This document shows, piece by piece, positions 1 through 7,474 of a stretch of DNA of 12,424 nt. Position numbers and translations under genes: made by a program. The stretch's first letter is position 1. The number at the start of each line of letters is the position of its first letter. Below the pieces are notes generated by a model. That model was not told where the DNA came from and did not search any database. It worked only from the letters and a program-made list of their open reading frames with translations. This DNA is from UBA1181 sp045639525 (lineage in GTDB: Bacteria > Bacteroidota > Bacteroidia > Bacteroidales > Paludibacteraceae), in the NCBI GenBank assembly GCA_045639525.1, contig JAZUDI010000016.1, forward strand, positions 1 to 12,424, written 5' to 3'.

Positions 1-344
1 AAGGTCTGCTCAAACTATTGGAGAAGGCCAACATGGCGGCCCTCACCGAGGAGGAGTATGCCCAATATGAGGCTAGCATGAAAGCCCTTGAGGATGAGGT
101 CGATATGGAGGAGTATGGATATCAGAGGGGTATGGAAGAGGACCTTCAGGAGGGAATCCAACAAGGTATCCAGAAAGGAATTCAGCAAGGAATTCAACAA
201 GGAATTCAACAGGGTATCCAACAAGGAATTCAGCAGGGTATTGACAGCGCAGTTCGATTGCTCTACAACAGCGGCATGTCTATCAAGGAGATTAGCGAAC
301 GCCTAAATATGACGGAAAGAGAGATCAGTACAATGGTGGGATAG
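1..344 (+). CDS. PD-(D/E)XK nuclease family transposase (Rpn-like), C-terminal part
   Basis: The frame is open from the left edge, so this is the 3' end of a gene; 113 residues are visible. The lead-in GLLKLLEKANMAALT and the acidic stretch after it resemble the C-terminal tails of Rpn/PDDEXK_2 recombination-promoting nuclease/transposase proteins, in which the nuclease core is followed by a long GI/QQ or GIEK repeat. The repeat is obvious: GI followed by QQ or QK, seven and a half times at 153-242. It ends in a short helix-turn-helix-like segment (SGMSIKEISERLNMTEREI), also usual in this family. Catalytic residues lie outside the window, so activity cannot be judged. The family call rests on the tail only. 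Members are numerous in Bacteroidota and are thought to act in DNA cleavage and recombination. An internal TTG or ATG start is unlikely because the frame continues upstream. Confidence 0.75.
   Translation, partial: GLLKLLEKANMAALTEEEYAQYEASMKALEDEVDMEEYGYQRGMEEDLQEGIQQGIQKGIQQGIQQGIQQGIQQGIQQGIDSAVRLLYNSGMSIKEISERLNMTEREISTMVG
153..242 (+). repeat. 12-bp in-frame coding repeat (Gly-Ile-Gln-Gln)
   Basis: A 12-bp unit of the form GGAATTCAACAA repeats about 7.5 times and encodes GIQQ. Units vary at third positions (GGA/GGT, ATT/ATC, CAA/CAG), and one carries QK instead of QQ. The period is a multiple of three, so gain or loss of units keeps the frame. Confidence 0.9.
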
Positions 345-354
345 ATTTCCCCAA

Positions 355-405
355 AAAGAAGCACCACATCACAGCCTCTAGTTGCGATGTGGTGCTTTCC
401 TTTGT
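355..405. terminator. Bidirectional hairpin terminator between converging genes
   Basis: A perfect 10-bp stem, GCACCACATC at 361-370 with GATGTGGTGC at 386-395, closes a 15-nt loop. It has an A-rich left flank and a T-rich right flank, so it can end transcripts from both sides. It sits between the nuclease gene ending at 344 and the Dabb gene ending at 412. Confidence 0.8.
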
Positions 406-411
406 GATATA

Positions 412-714
412 TTACACCTCGTAATCCAAGCACTTTCTATCAGCAGTGAAAGGACGGACTTTGGTGTCCGCCACCGCTACGTGCGCAGGGTGAACCGCAT
501 AGGCCTTCAACGCCTCGAAACTCTCTAATGTTGAATCCAACATCACATCCACATTGGAAGTAGGCAACCCATTGATATTGACCTTCACCTCCACCAAACC
601 TGGGACTACGCCCTTCAAACCTTCCAAACCTGCCTTGATGCCAGCCTTGATCTCACTCTTCTCCGCCTCGGAAAATGTATCCTTCAACGTCCACAAAATA
701 ACATGCTTTACCAT
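412..714 (-). CDS. Dabb (stress-responsive alpha/beta-barrel) domain protein
   Basis: A 100-residue protein that is a single Dabb domain. It shows the family opening MVKHVILWTLKD (first beta strand with the conserved His), a helical segment around residues 16-34, a central VNINGLPTSNVDVMLDSTLESFEALKAY stretch, and the HPAHVAVAD motif near residues 76-84. Length is normal for a one-domain member. Dabb proteins form dimeric ferredoxin-like barrels and include plant stress proteins and small bacterial proteins of unknown substrate; no specific reaction can be assigned. The ATG at 714 begins right at the domain start. The gene has its own promoter at about 789-796 and shares a terminator with the converging gene on its left. 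Cytosolic; no signal peptide. Confidence 0.85.
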   Translation of the reverse strand: MVKHVILWTLKDTFSEAEKSEIKAGIKAGLEGLKGVVPGLVEVKVNINGLPTSNVDVMLDSTLESFEALKAYAVHPAHVAVADTKVRPFTADRKCLDYEV

Positions 715-760
715 TTATTTCCTATTTAAGATTCCACAATATTCCTCAAAATTTGGGACA

Positions 761-780
761 GGGCGTATACGATACGTCCC
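761..780. repeat. Short palindromic GGGCGTAT...ATACGTCCC element
   Basis: GGGCGTATACGATACGTCCC forms a small hairpin: CGTAT/ATACG stem, ACG loop, outer G/C pairs with one wobble or bulge. It lies in the presumed 5' leader of the Dabb gene. From memory, similar GGGCGTAT-type palindromes are common between genes in Bacteroides relatives, which suggests an interspersed repeat; this is not checked. Confidence 0.45.
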
Positions 781-788
781 TAACGATA

Positions 789-796
789 CAAAATTA
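789..796 (-). promoter_or_regulatory. Promoter -7 box of the Dabb gene
   Basis: The minus strand reads TAATTTTG, an exact TAnnTTTG match. It lies about 75 nt upstream of the ATG at 714. No clear -33 TTG is seen at the usual spacing. Confidence 0.5.
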
Positions 797-850
797 GAAC
801 TTTTTACGCTTGCCCGTATAAAATAGATTTAAAAACTGAAAAAGAATAGG

Positions 851-858
851 TATCTTCG
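851..858 (+). promoter_or_regulatory. Likely ychF promoter -7 box
   Basis: TATCTTCG differs from TAnnTTTG at one position. TTT at 828-830, 20 nt upstream, could serve as the -33 element. It leaves a leader of about 20 nt before the ATG at 887. Confidence 0.45.
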
Positions 859-886
859 CGATAGAATATAAACAAACAAATATAAT

Positions 887-1987
887 ATGGCATTACAATG
901 TGGCATCGTAGGGTTGCCTAACGTAGGAAAATCAACCCTATTCAATTGCTTGTCGAATGCGAAGGCGCAAGCAGCAAACTTCCCATTCTGCACCATCGAA
1001 CCTAACGTGGGCGTCATCACCGTTCCTGATGAGCGCCTTAACAAACTCGCTGAGATCGATAACCCGCAACGTGTCGTACCTACTACTGTGGAGATCGTGG
1101 ACATCGCCGGCCTCGTGAAGGGCGCCAGCAAGGGTGAAGGACTTGGTAATAAATTCTTGGCCAATATCCGCGAGACGGACGCTATCCTTCACGTGCTTCG
1201 TTGCTTCGACGACGAGAACGTTACGCACGTGGATGGCACCGTAGATCCTGTCCGCGACAAGGAGATCATCGATTTGGAACTTCAATTGAAGGATTTGGAG
1301 ACCGTCGAGAGCCGCATCCAAAAGGTACAAAAACAGGCTCAAACCGGTGGCGACAAGACAGCTAAGGCTGTTTTGGAAATTCTCCTAAGATACAAGGAGG
1401 CTTTGGAGGCTGGTAAATCCGCCAGAACCGTAGAGCTCACCAAAGAGGAAAAGCCTATCGTAAAGGATCTTTTCTTGCTTACCACCAAGCCAGTGCTTTA
1501 TGTCTGCAACGTGGATGAGAAGAGTGCCGTAAGTGGCAACAAATATACCGAAGCGGTAGCGGAGGCCATTAAAGAGGAGCATGCCGATATGTTGATCGTG
1601 GCGGCTGCGACAGAGGCTGACATCGCCGAGTTGGAGACCTATGAAGAGAGACAAATGTTCTTGGAGGAGGTCGGTTTGAAGGAGTCTGGTGTTGCCAGAT
1701 TGATCAAGAGCGCCTACAAGTTGCTCGACCTTCAAACATTCTTCACTTCTGGTTCCGACGAGACCCGCGCTTGGACCTTCCGCCGCGGCATGAAGGCACC
1801 TCAATGCGCAGGTGTGATCCACACCGACTTCGAGAAGGGATTCATCCGTGCCGAGGTAATCAAATACGAGGATTATGTTGCCCTTGGCTCTGAGGCCGCT
1901 TGTAGAGAGGCTGGCAAGATCTCTATCGAGGGTAAGGAGTATGTGGGACAAGACGGTGATATCATGCACTTCAGATTTAACGTGTAA
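887..1987 (+). CDS. ychF: Redox-regulated ATPase YchF (Obg/OLA1 family)
   Basis: A 366-residue protein, full length for YchF. The P-loop GLPNVGKST is at residues 9-17, the DxxG-type motif DIAGL at 72-76, and GASKGEGLGNKF follows it. The base-specificity motif is NVDE at 208-211 instead of the GTPase NKxD, as expected for the ATP-preferring YchF/OLA1 group. A helical insert lies around residues 120-200, and a C-terminal TGS domain (about 280-364) ends in GQDGDIMHFRFNV. YchF binds ribosomes and takes part in translation and stress responses; its cellular role is only partly known. ATG at 887 is chosen because the P-loop begins within ten residues. It is a single gene with its own promoter and terminator. 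Codon use looks like a well-expressed native gene. Confidence 0.97.
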   Translation: MALQCGIVGLPNVGKSTLFNCLSNAKAQAANFPFCTIEPNVGVITVPDERLNKLAEIDNPQRVVPTTVEIVDIAGLVKGASKGEGLGNKFLANIRETDAILHVLRCFDDENVTHVDGTVDPVRDKEIIDLELQLKDLETVESRIQKVQKQAQTGGDKTAKAVLEILLRYKEALEAGKSARTVELTKEEKPIVKDLFLLTTKPVLYVCNVDEKSAVSGNKYTEAVAEAIKEEHADMLIVAAATEADIAELETYEERQMFLEEVGLKESGVARLIKSAYKLLDLQTFFTSGSDETRAWTFRRGMKAPQCAGVIHTDFEKGFIRAEVIKYEDYVALGSEAACREAGKISIEGKEYVGQDGDIMHFRFNV

Positions 1988-2013
1988 GATTTCTCACGAT
2001 ATCGAAAATAGAT

Positions 2014-2039
2014 AAGGGAGGCGAAAGTCTCCCTTTTTT
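2014..2039 (+). terminator. Intrinsic terminator of ychF
   Basis: AAGGGAG (2014-2020) pairs with CTCCCTT (2029-2035) across an 8-nt GCGAAAGT loop, followed by a run of T. It starts 26 nt after the ychF stop. Confidence 0.88.
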
Positions 2040-2130
2040 GTTGGGTGAATTCACGCTTACTTCCCTAAGCAGTTCATGACTTTCTTCTCAACATTGCTTA
2101 ACTATTTATATTACAGATTGTTATGAATAC

Positions 2131-2214
2131 AATTGCATATTTTTCGGCACTTTCGCAAGGCATAATTGCATATTTTCTGGCACTTTTGCAGAGTATAATT
2201 GCATATTTTTAGGG
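2131..2214. repeat. 33-bp tandem direct repeats (two full and one partial copy)
   Basis: Copies start at 2131, 2164 and 2197, exactly 33 bp apart. Each begins AATTGCATATTTT. Copies 1 and 2 continue with GGCACTTT(C/T)GCA and agree at about 27 of 33 positions; copy 3 diverges after about 15-18 bases. They fill the gap between the ychF terminator and the hipA stop codon at 2228. There are no spacers of unique sequence, so this is not a CRISPR array. Possible readings are a minisatellite, or a row of protein-binding sites centred on ATGCAATT (minus strand). Confidence 0.75.
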
Positions 2215-2227
2215 AAAACTACCGCAA

Positions 2228-3041
2228 TTACCCAATCGTCATGCTCCCAAACCTCTTCTCAAACAATGAAAATTCTCTTCTAACTATACCCAACCTTGTC
2301 GCAAGGGATTCCCATGTGGAAACAGCCTCAACGACCTCCCTAATGATTATCTCGGCATCCTTGCGAGAAATCATATAGCTTTCCGCAGCGTCCAAAAGAA
2401 GGTTCAAATCAGCCCGACTCGATGAAGCCGTGATAAGTATACTCTGATACTCATTGGTAGTTGGATTCATATCATACGCTGGGGATAGTGTCCATCCACG
2501 AGAGGTAAGTAGGAAGCCGTGATTACGGAAATGGTCATCGCTATTGCCTACACAAATATTGAAAGCAACACGTCTGTAGAGCTCTTTGAGATTATTTTCG
2601 ACATCACACCCGCTCTGGACAATGAAATCAACTATGTCAAGATAGCCATGGCCCGAATCTGCGTTGCAACCATCAGTCAACCCAAGCATAGTCATAGCCG
2701 AAGCGAAATGAATTCGTTGACCTTCTGCAGTGCGGTCAAATCGTTTCGATAGCAGTGTGTGATACTTCGCTCCCGATTTTATAACAGAGGTCTCTGCCGC
2801 ATTTATACCTGCTCTCTTTGCAAGCAGATGGCAAAGGTGTTCCCACATGGCAACATCATAGTCATCCTTGATAGTTATTTAGGTCTTCCGACAAAGGGAT
2901 ACTACCATACCTGCGTAGCCAATCGTTATCGTACTTAAAACCATAGGAGTCGTTTCCACGAAGGGATTCGTAACTTAATTCTCCAATTAACGTGGGAGAT
3001 GCGAGCCAATCAAAGTCAGCGTAAACATATAGTTTTTTCAT
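2228..3041 (-). pseudogene. hipA: hipA toxin kinase, broken by internal deletion
   Basis: HipA toxins are Ser/Thr kinases, classically acting on glutamyl-tRNA synthetase. Two pieces remain. The N-terminal piece (3041 to 2862, 59 residues, starting MKKLYVYADFDWLASPTLIG) ends ...SEDLNNYQG then TGA. The C-terminal piece, in another frame, is recognisable from KDDYDVAMWEHLCH at about 2869 to the stop at 2228. It keeps the kinase catalytic loop NSDDHFRNHG and the metal-binding AYDMNP. Missing are roughly 130-160 residues, estimated from memory of related HipA proteins, including the Gly-rich ATP-binding loop and the strand before KDDYD. The join falls inside CAAGGATGAC, where N-terminal and C-terminal reading overlap out of frame. 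The product cannot be an active kinase. It starts 3 nt after the hipB stop, so it was the second gene of a hipBA operon. A short protein from ATG 2848 (206 residues) is conceivable but would be nonfunctional. Confidence 0.85.
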
Positions 3042-3044
3042 CTG

Positions 3045-3365
3045 TTAGATTTTTTTAGACGCACGTTGTCGTTGGGTTAACGCAAGATCTTGGAGTTGTC
3101 TTCCAAGCAGATCCTGCTGCGCAAGTAAGAGAATATCATCTTCGAGTTGAAGAGCGTACAAAACCCGCAGATAAATACCGATGGCAACCGTCGAGGCTCC
3201 TTTTTCTATGCGTGTCACCGTAAGCGGAGAACAAGTCGCACGTTCGGCAACTTGAGCCACGCTCAGGTTACGACGAAGACGGGCGAGCTTTATCTGCTCA
3301 CCCACAATTTGCATTTTACCTTCCAATTTTCTAGGCAATTTTGTACCCATTGTTGATTTCGCCAT
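3045..3365 (-). CDS. hipB: HipB-like XRE-family antitoxin / repressor
   Basis: A 106-residue protein with one XRE-type helix-turn-helix at about residues 20-75: GEQIKLARLRRNLSVAQVAERATCSPLTVTRIEKG. Such proteins neutralise the HipA kinase and repress their own operon by binding palindromes upstream. The C-terminal tail is rich in Gln, Arg and Lys and ends ASKKI. The start at 3365 is preferred over an internal Met (residue 18) because the promoter box at 3391-3398 leaves a leader of about 20 nt. The gene is intact while its partner hipA is broken, so it is now an orphan regulator unless it acts on another HipA. Its stop is 3 nt from the hipA ATG, typical of coupled translation. Confidence 0.85.
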   Translation of the reverse strand: MAKSTMGTKLPRKLEGKMQIVGEQIKLARLRRNLSVAQVAERATCSPLTVTRIEKGASTVAIGIYLRVLYALQLEDDILLLAQQDLLGRQLQDLALTQRQRASKKI

Positions 3366-3368
3366 ATT

Positions 3369-3430
3369 TCATAACACTTAATTACGTAAGCAAAGATAGT
3401 TGTTTTTATTTATTTTATGATATGTTATGA
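3369..3430. promoter_or_regulatory. hipBA promoter with candidate HipB operators
   Basis: On the minus strand TATCTTTG (complement of 3391-3398) is an exact TAnnTTTG -7 box. An inverted pair flanks it: TCATAACA at 3369-3376 and TGTTATGA at 3423-3430. A perfect TTACGTAA palindrome lies in the leader. HipB is known to bind paired palindromes over its own promoter, so these are plausible operators, by inference only. Confidence 0.55.
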
Positions 3431-3439
3431 TGGAATAAT

Positions 3440-3724
3440 GGAATTGCGACCCCTTTTCTTCAACCTTCGCAAGTAAAATTTGGAGGGAGGCGGCCCTGGA
3501 ACTTGAGGTGGAATTTTTGCACCTCAAGATTTGCGGTGCAAAAAAATTGACCGCAAATCTCCAACTCCCTCACTATTTAATCTTTGCAATTGGCAGGTGG
3601 CTAGAAGCCACTACCTTGAAGCAAGCATCCAATCTAATAGGCACATGAGAAAGAGGAAAGCAAGAGATAAGAGAAATGACCAATCAACGAGGGCGAAAGA
3701 AACAAGTATCCCCAAGCTTGATTC
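3440..3724. other. Gene-free spacer between hipB and the helicase operon
   Basis: No convincing coding frame on either strand. It holds the tandem hairpin element at 3502-3558, a small 6-bp hairpin (GTGGCT/AGCCAC) at 3597-3611, and A/G-rich sequence before the helicase stop codon. No ordinary T-tailed terminator is seen right behind the helicase. Confidence 0.7.
3502..3558. repeat. Two back-to-back hairpins with complementary loops
   Basis: Hairpin 1: CTTGAGGTG (3502-3510), 9-nt loop, CACCTCAAG (3520-3528). Hairpin 2 starts at the next base: ATTTGCGGT (3529-3537), 12-nt loop, ACCGCAAAT (3550-3558). Both stems are 9 bp and perfect. The first loop (AATTTTTGC) is complementary to the second (GCAAAAAAATT), so a third pairing, TTTTTGCACC with GGTGCAAAAA, competes with both or allows loop-loop contact. 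It could be a recombination or processing element, a REP/MITE-type repeat, or an RNA structure at the 3' end of the helicase operon transcript. Confidence 0.8.
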
Positions 3725-5176
3725 TCATTGTGGTTCAGGGTAAATATTCAGATCACACAGTACATTTACAATGAAATCAGCAGGTACACTAAATATGACT
3801 TCAAGCATTTCGAGGGTACAATGCTTATCCACATAGAGTGTTTGGAGCAATTTTATATCTTCATCTGTCAAAGAAATTATCTTCTCATTTGTAGCAGATG
3901 TCTTCTGCGGAGCATCGGCTTTGCATATTAAGGTCATTTCATCATTCCCCTCGTCGAAAGATGTTTCAATATGATCTCCTACTGTTGAGCTGCCACCTAC
4001 ACCATCCGAAGATGATTTTTTCTGTTTGGGTTCACCTTCAAAATGAGTTTCCCAAACATGATCTGCATCGGGCAATCCGAATGTGATGTGAAGGCCAACA
4101 TTGTCCAGTATTACGCAACGACTCTTGTTTTCGGTAGGACGCAATCCTCTACCTACTTGTTGAAGATATTTTACTAGCGACTTTGTAGGACGGGCAAGCT
4201 GAACAAATTCGATGTCTGGGCAATCAAATCCTTCTGAGAAGATGTCAACATTGACGATAATGTCTATCAGCCCATTCTTGAAGCGTTTTACATAAAGCTG
4301 TCGTTCATCTCTTGGCGTTTTGCTATCAATGCGAACAATGCTCACTCCTGCTTTCTTGAATTCTGCACAAATGTGATCGCTATGCTTTCGGCTGATGGAA
4401 TAAATGATCCCTTTTTTGCCCTTGGCATACTTTTGATAACTTTCAAGCAACTGAGCACGAATGCGACCACTATCCATCACACGCTCCAAAGCAGAAATCT
4501 TGTAATCTCCTTCAATATCAAACTCATCAATAGAGTCAATATCTTTTTGAATCTTGCTAGTGGCCTTAATTGAGTAGTAGTTGTAGGGGGCAAGCCAGCC
4601 TTCTGCAATAAACTCCTTGACAGGCTTTGAAGGAATAAGAACATCATAGAGCATCAGGAATCCAGAGTGATTCATGCGCCAAGGAGTTGCCGTAACACCG
4701 AGTTTCTTGGCACCTTTATACATCGACCATAGTTTCTTGTACGAATTAGCAACCGAATGGTGAGCTTCATCTATGATGATGAAATTAACATTAAGATCTT
4801 GAGCAGCGTTAATGTTTGAGTGGTGTGTTATCGTCTGAATAGACGCAACCTGAACGTGCTGACGCAGATCACGTTCCTTTCCTCCGGCAATCACTCCATG
4901 TGGAATACGATACTTCAAAAGACTTTCACTTATCTGCTCTATTAACTCAATGCGATGGGCGATAATAAGAATCTTGGAATCCACAGAGTTGAGAATTCCC
5001 CATGTTTTAATATCGCTTATGATGGAAGTGAATAGACGAGTCTTTCCCGTACCTGTTGGCATTTGGAACATAACATTGTCATGCTCATCCCATGCTGAGA
5101 AAATCTTTTCTTTTGCTTCCTGTTGGTATGAGCGCAAAGTGTTGTCCATTCTTGCTATTTCACTATACGTTGTCAT
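3725..5176 (-). CDS. SF2 DEAH-box helicase (ResIII/UvrB-like), third gene of the defence-like operon
   Basis: A 483-residue superfamily 2 helicase with all core motifs. Numbered from the ATG at 5176: Q-like LRSYQQEA at 14-21, Walker A MPTGTGKT at 39-46, DEAH at 136-139, TATP at 162-165, motif V SEGFDCP at 314-320, and motif VI QQVGRGLRP at 339-347. This is the arrangement of type I/III restriction translocases and related DNA helicases. A Ser/Gly/Thr-rich linker (about 390-410) joins the core to a short C-terminal segment of unknown role. ATG 5176 overlaps the upstream gene's stop by 14 nt; GTG 5179 and ATG 5149 (13 nt past that stop) are alternatives, and the helicase core begins just after the latter. 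The overlap implies translational coupling. The likely role is ATP-driven translocation or unwinding of DNA for the nuclease-DGQHR protein; this is inferred from context. Confidence 0.9.
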   Translation of the reverse strand: MTTYSEIARMDNTLRSYQQEAKEKIFSAWDEHDNVMFQMPTGTGKTRLFTSIISDIKTWGILNSVDSKILIIAHRIELIEQISESLLKYRIPHGVIAGGKERDLRQHVQVASIQTITHHSNINAAQDLNVNFIIIDEAHHSVANSYKKLWSMYKGAKKLGVTATPWRMNHSGFLMLYDVLIPSKPVKEFIAEGWLAPYNYYSIKATSKIQKDIDSIDEFDIEGDYKISALERVMDSGRIRAQLLESYQKYAKGKKGIIYSISRKHSDHICAEFKKAGVSIVRIDSKTPRDERQLYVKRFKNGLIDIIVNVDIFSEGFDCPDIEFVQLARPTKSLVKYLQQVGRGLRPTENKSRCVILDNVGLHITFGLPDADHVWETHFEGEPKQKKSSSDGVGGSSTVGDHIETSFDEGNDEMTLICKADAPQKTSATNEKIISLTDEDIKLLQTLYVDKHCTLEMLEVIFSVPADFIVNVLCDLNIYPEPQ

Positions 5177-7472
5177 CACCTACGAAATTGTGTAATTGTT
5201 CGCGAATTATCCAAAGGCGGTTTAAATCAGAGCGAGTCATGGCAATAGCTTTCTTGCCTTTCTGTTGTTCTATCATACTCAGCCAAACCAGTTTGTCCTT
5301 CTTTGTCTTGAATGCTAAACCAACATTTATAGCAAATAGAGAAGAAAAATCCTCATTGGCAAAATTTTTAGAAATGATGTCTTTGTAGTCAGTAATCTCC
5401 AACCAGTCTTTCCAATCATGGTTATCCATGTCGAAATCTTCGTCTTCTCCATAAGCAGAATAAATTTTGTTTTGACATTCAAGTTTATACTTTGTAACTT
5501 GATTTTCCCATTTGGAGCCAAACACATTCTCTAATTCAAGGAAAACAGCTTTCCTGAGTAGATCGCGAATCTCTACTTTGAGGTCGTTTCCCTCTTTCTG
5601 GATATCCTTGTCTTGCGTCTCTTGCCATTCTTTGAGTTCCTCAGGGCAATAGTCATTATACTTCTTGTATACCATATTCTGGAAAGAATGCAGCCAGAAT
5701 GGATCTGCGCCAGAACCTAAAGCTCCTTTAAGATTAACACTCTCCTCATCAGAAATACTATTAAGAGCTTCTGCTAGAGTTTCAAGGTATGGTCGTAACT
5801 TTTCCAATCGTGTATTGATAGGTGAGTCAAATGTGAATTCGTCAGATTTGAGCATATAAGCATGGAGAGAGCCAACGAGAGCTATAAACGCAAATGAACC
5901 TCTATTTGTTAACAAGAAATCACTTCGTTTGTCTTCCTCAAGCATCCCATATATAATGTTATAAGCACCATCGATGTATTGAGTGACACGCTTACGAGAG
6001 TCTCTCATAGCTTTTTCTGTATCACATTCATTGATATTGTATATGCATATGTCTGTATTCCCCGTCCATTGAGAAGCATTAGCCTTAGGTATAAGACCAG
6101 ACCTTTGAAGTCCATTATTGAAGTAAGCAGAAGACAACGTCGCAGGATCCTCACCTATAGAGATGAGGTTATAAAGAATGTGATTAGAATTGCTAGAAAG
6201 TTCTTTGATGATGGACGAACGCAATGCCTTCATGCGAGAATCAGGACGCTTTGCATCCCAAAGCAAATCTTGTTCAAGGTCTATACGAAGGTTCTTGCTG
6301 ACAGCTTTCTGATTCTCGTTGATGTCCATGAAGATCTTCAACTGCTCTTCTGAAAGCATGTTCTCAAACGCAACAACAGGAATGGTGTTGTCATCCTTGT
6401 GATCAGAATTTGCATAGCCATACACACGATGTTGACCATCTATGATGTGAGCAAAACCATAAGCGTTTGGAATGTAGAGTAAGCCAAACTCTGCATTAGA
6501 ATCAGTTTTTACTGGGGTTGAAGCAAAATGAAGATCAAGCCCATTATCTTCTACACCAAAGTTAATAATGATAGAATTTGGGAAATAGCCACCATCGTTA
6601 ATGAACTTTGTGATACCTTTCAAGCGAGACGGAACAAGCAAACGCTGATAGGTAGGTGCCATGGAATCATTAACCTTAGTACGATGGAGGACAAAACCAA
6701 CTTTGAGAAGTTTACTTGGCTCAATGGAGAACAGGTAATAAGTCCTGCCACCCATTTCTCCCTTCAAAGCAGGTATTACAATTTTGTCATCATTTATCAA
6801 TTCGTCCTTGAACATTAAAGCATAGAACTGATATTTAACAGCTTCTTTGTATGACTTAATGAGGTTGCTTATGTAATTGTAAGAATTGTCGTTGAGGTGG
6901 AAGATTCCGTTTTGTTTCATTCGCAGAATGTCCTCACCTTCCTCTTGGAAGCGATAGTTGCGAGTCGCAAAGATGAACTTTACACGTTTTTTCTTGCCGT
7001 AAATTTGTTTGAGTACATCTGCAACACCATTCTTGTATTGCTCCATACCATTTAACTCTTTCTTGAAATTACCTGGTTTGGGCGTGGCTGTCGCTTTGCA
7101 CTCAACAACAAAGATAGCATCCTCACCAATAGCCACCACGTCCAACTGCTGAGTGTCTTCCCTGTTTGCCCCCCATTGAATACGAAGATTCTCGTCCGCA
7201 TTCAAAACACGGAAACCTAACTTGTAGAACATACACCAAATGTCATCTTCAAATTGGCTGCCAGGATCCTTTTTGAGGTTCATGGTAGTCTTCTTTGCGG
7301 TTTGACTTACCACAGAATACCCTTTCTTTTCGTAATCCTCAACCTCGTTGTGGAGAACCTTTATTGTGATGTACTCTGTGTTCTTGGCCTTAAACTTTGT
7401 TTTCAGCGCATCTTCCTGATGAAGCATGTGAGCCTTAATGTCTTCAATCTGTTGTTCCGTAAGATTTGCCAT
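5163..7472 (-). CDS. PD-(D/E)XK nuclease fused to a DndB-like DGQHR domain
   Basis: A 769-residue protein starting MANLTEQQIED. An N-terminal PD-(D/E)XK fold is clear: QFEDDIWCMFYKLGF (E75), QLDVVAIG (D111) and FVVECKATA (E124, K126), spaced as in Mrr/restriction-type nucleases. Next comes a DGQHR domain, as in DndB and Dpd-linked proteins: the signature IIDGQHRVYGYA has DGQHR at 345-349, followed by FMDINENQKAVSKNL at 381-395. The C-terminal 350 or so residues are mostly helical and I do not recognise them. DGQHR proteins are tied to DNA phosphorothioation and other DNA-modification defence loci and may bind DNA or nucleotides. Fusion to a nuclease, flanked by a methyltransferase and a helicase, suggests a restriction effector. 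ATG 7472 is chosen: it lies 2 nt past the methyltransferase stop, and a longer frame from 7508 would run into that gene. Key residues appear intact. Confidence 0.88.
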   Translation of the reverse strand: MANLTEQQIEDIKAHMLHQEDALKTKFKAKNTEYITIKVLHNEVEDYEKKGYSVVSQTAKKTTMNLKKDPGSQFEDDIWCMFYKLGFRVLNADENLRIQWGANREDTQQLDVVAIGEDAIFVVECKATATPKPGNFKKELNGMEQYKNGVADVLKQIYGKKKRVKFIFATRNYRFQEEGEDILRMKQNGIFHLNDNSYNYISNLIKSYKEAVKYQFYALMFKDELINDDKIVIPALKGEMGGRTYYLFSIEPSKLLKVGFVLHRTKVNDSMAPTYQRLLVPSRLKGITKFINDGGYFPNSIIINFGVEDNGLDLHFASTPVKTDSNAEFGLLYIPNAYGFAHIIDGQHRVYGYANSDHKDDNTIPVVAFENMLSEEQLKIFMDINENQKAVSKNLRIDLEQDLLWDAKRPDSRMKALRSSIIKELSSNSNHILYNLISIGEDPATLSSAYFNNGLQRSGLIPKANASQWTGNTDICIYNINECDTEKAMRDSRKRVTQYIDGAYNIIYGMLEEDKRSDFLLTNRGSFAFIALVGSLHAYMLKSDEFTFDSPINTRLEKLRPYLETLAEALNSISDEESVNLKGALGSGADPFWLHSFQNMVYKKYNDYCPEELKEWQETQDKDIQKEGNDLKVEIRDLLRKAVFLELENVFGSKWENQVTKYKLECQNKIYSAYGEDEDFDMDNHDWKDWLEITDYKDIISKNFANEDFSSLFAINVGLAFKTKKDKLVWLSMIEQQKGKKAIAMTRSDLNRLWIIREQLHNFVGDDNV

Positions 7473-7474
7473 AA

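Noticed and set aside
15..224. Minus-strand ORF with Leu-Leu-Asn-Ser repeats
   Set aside because: It is the antisense reading of the GIQQ repeat of the plus-strand gene.
1385..1969. 194-codon minus-strand ORF
   Set aside because: It lies wholly inside ychF, whose motifs are complete; no recognisable protein features.
2131..2214. CRISPR array
   Set aside because: The repeats are directly adjacent with no unique spacers, number only three, and have no cas genes nearby.
3531..3743. 70-codon plus-strand ORF
   Set aside because: It starts inside the second hairpin and has no recognisable features; probably chance.
5163..7472. A phosphorothioation (Dnd) or 7-deazaguanine (Dpd) locus, suggested by the DGQHR motif
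   Set aside because: No cysteine desulfurase, DndC/D/E or deazaguanine-inserting gene is present, and the protein has a nuclease domain not found in plain DndB.
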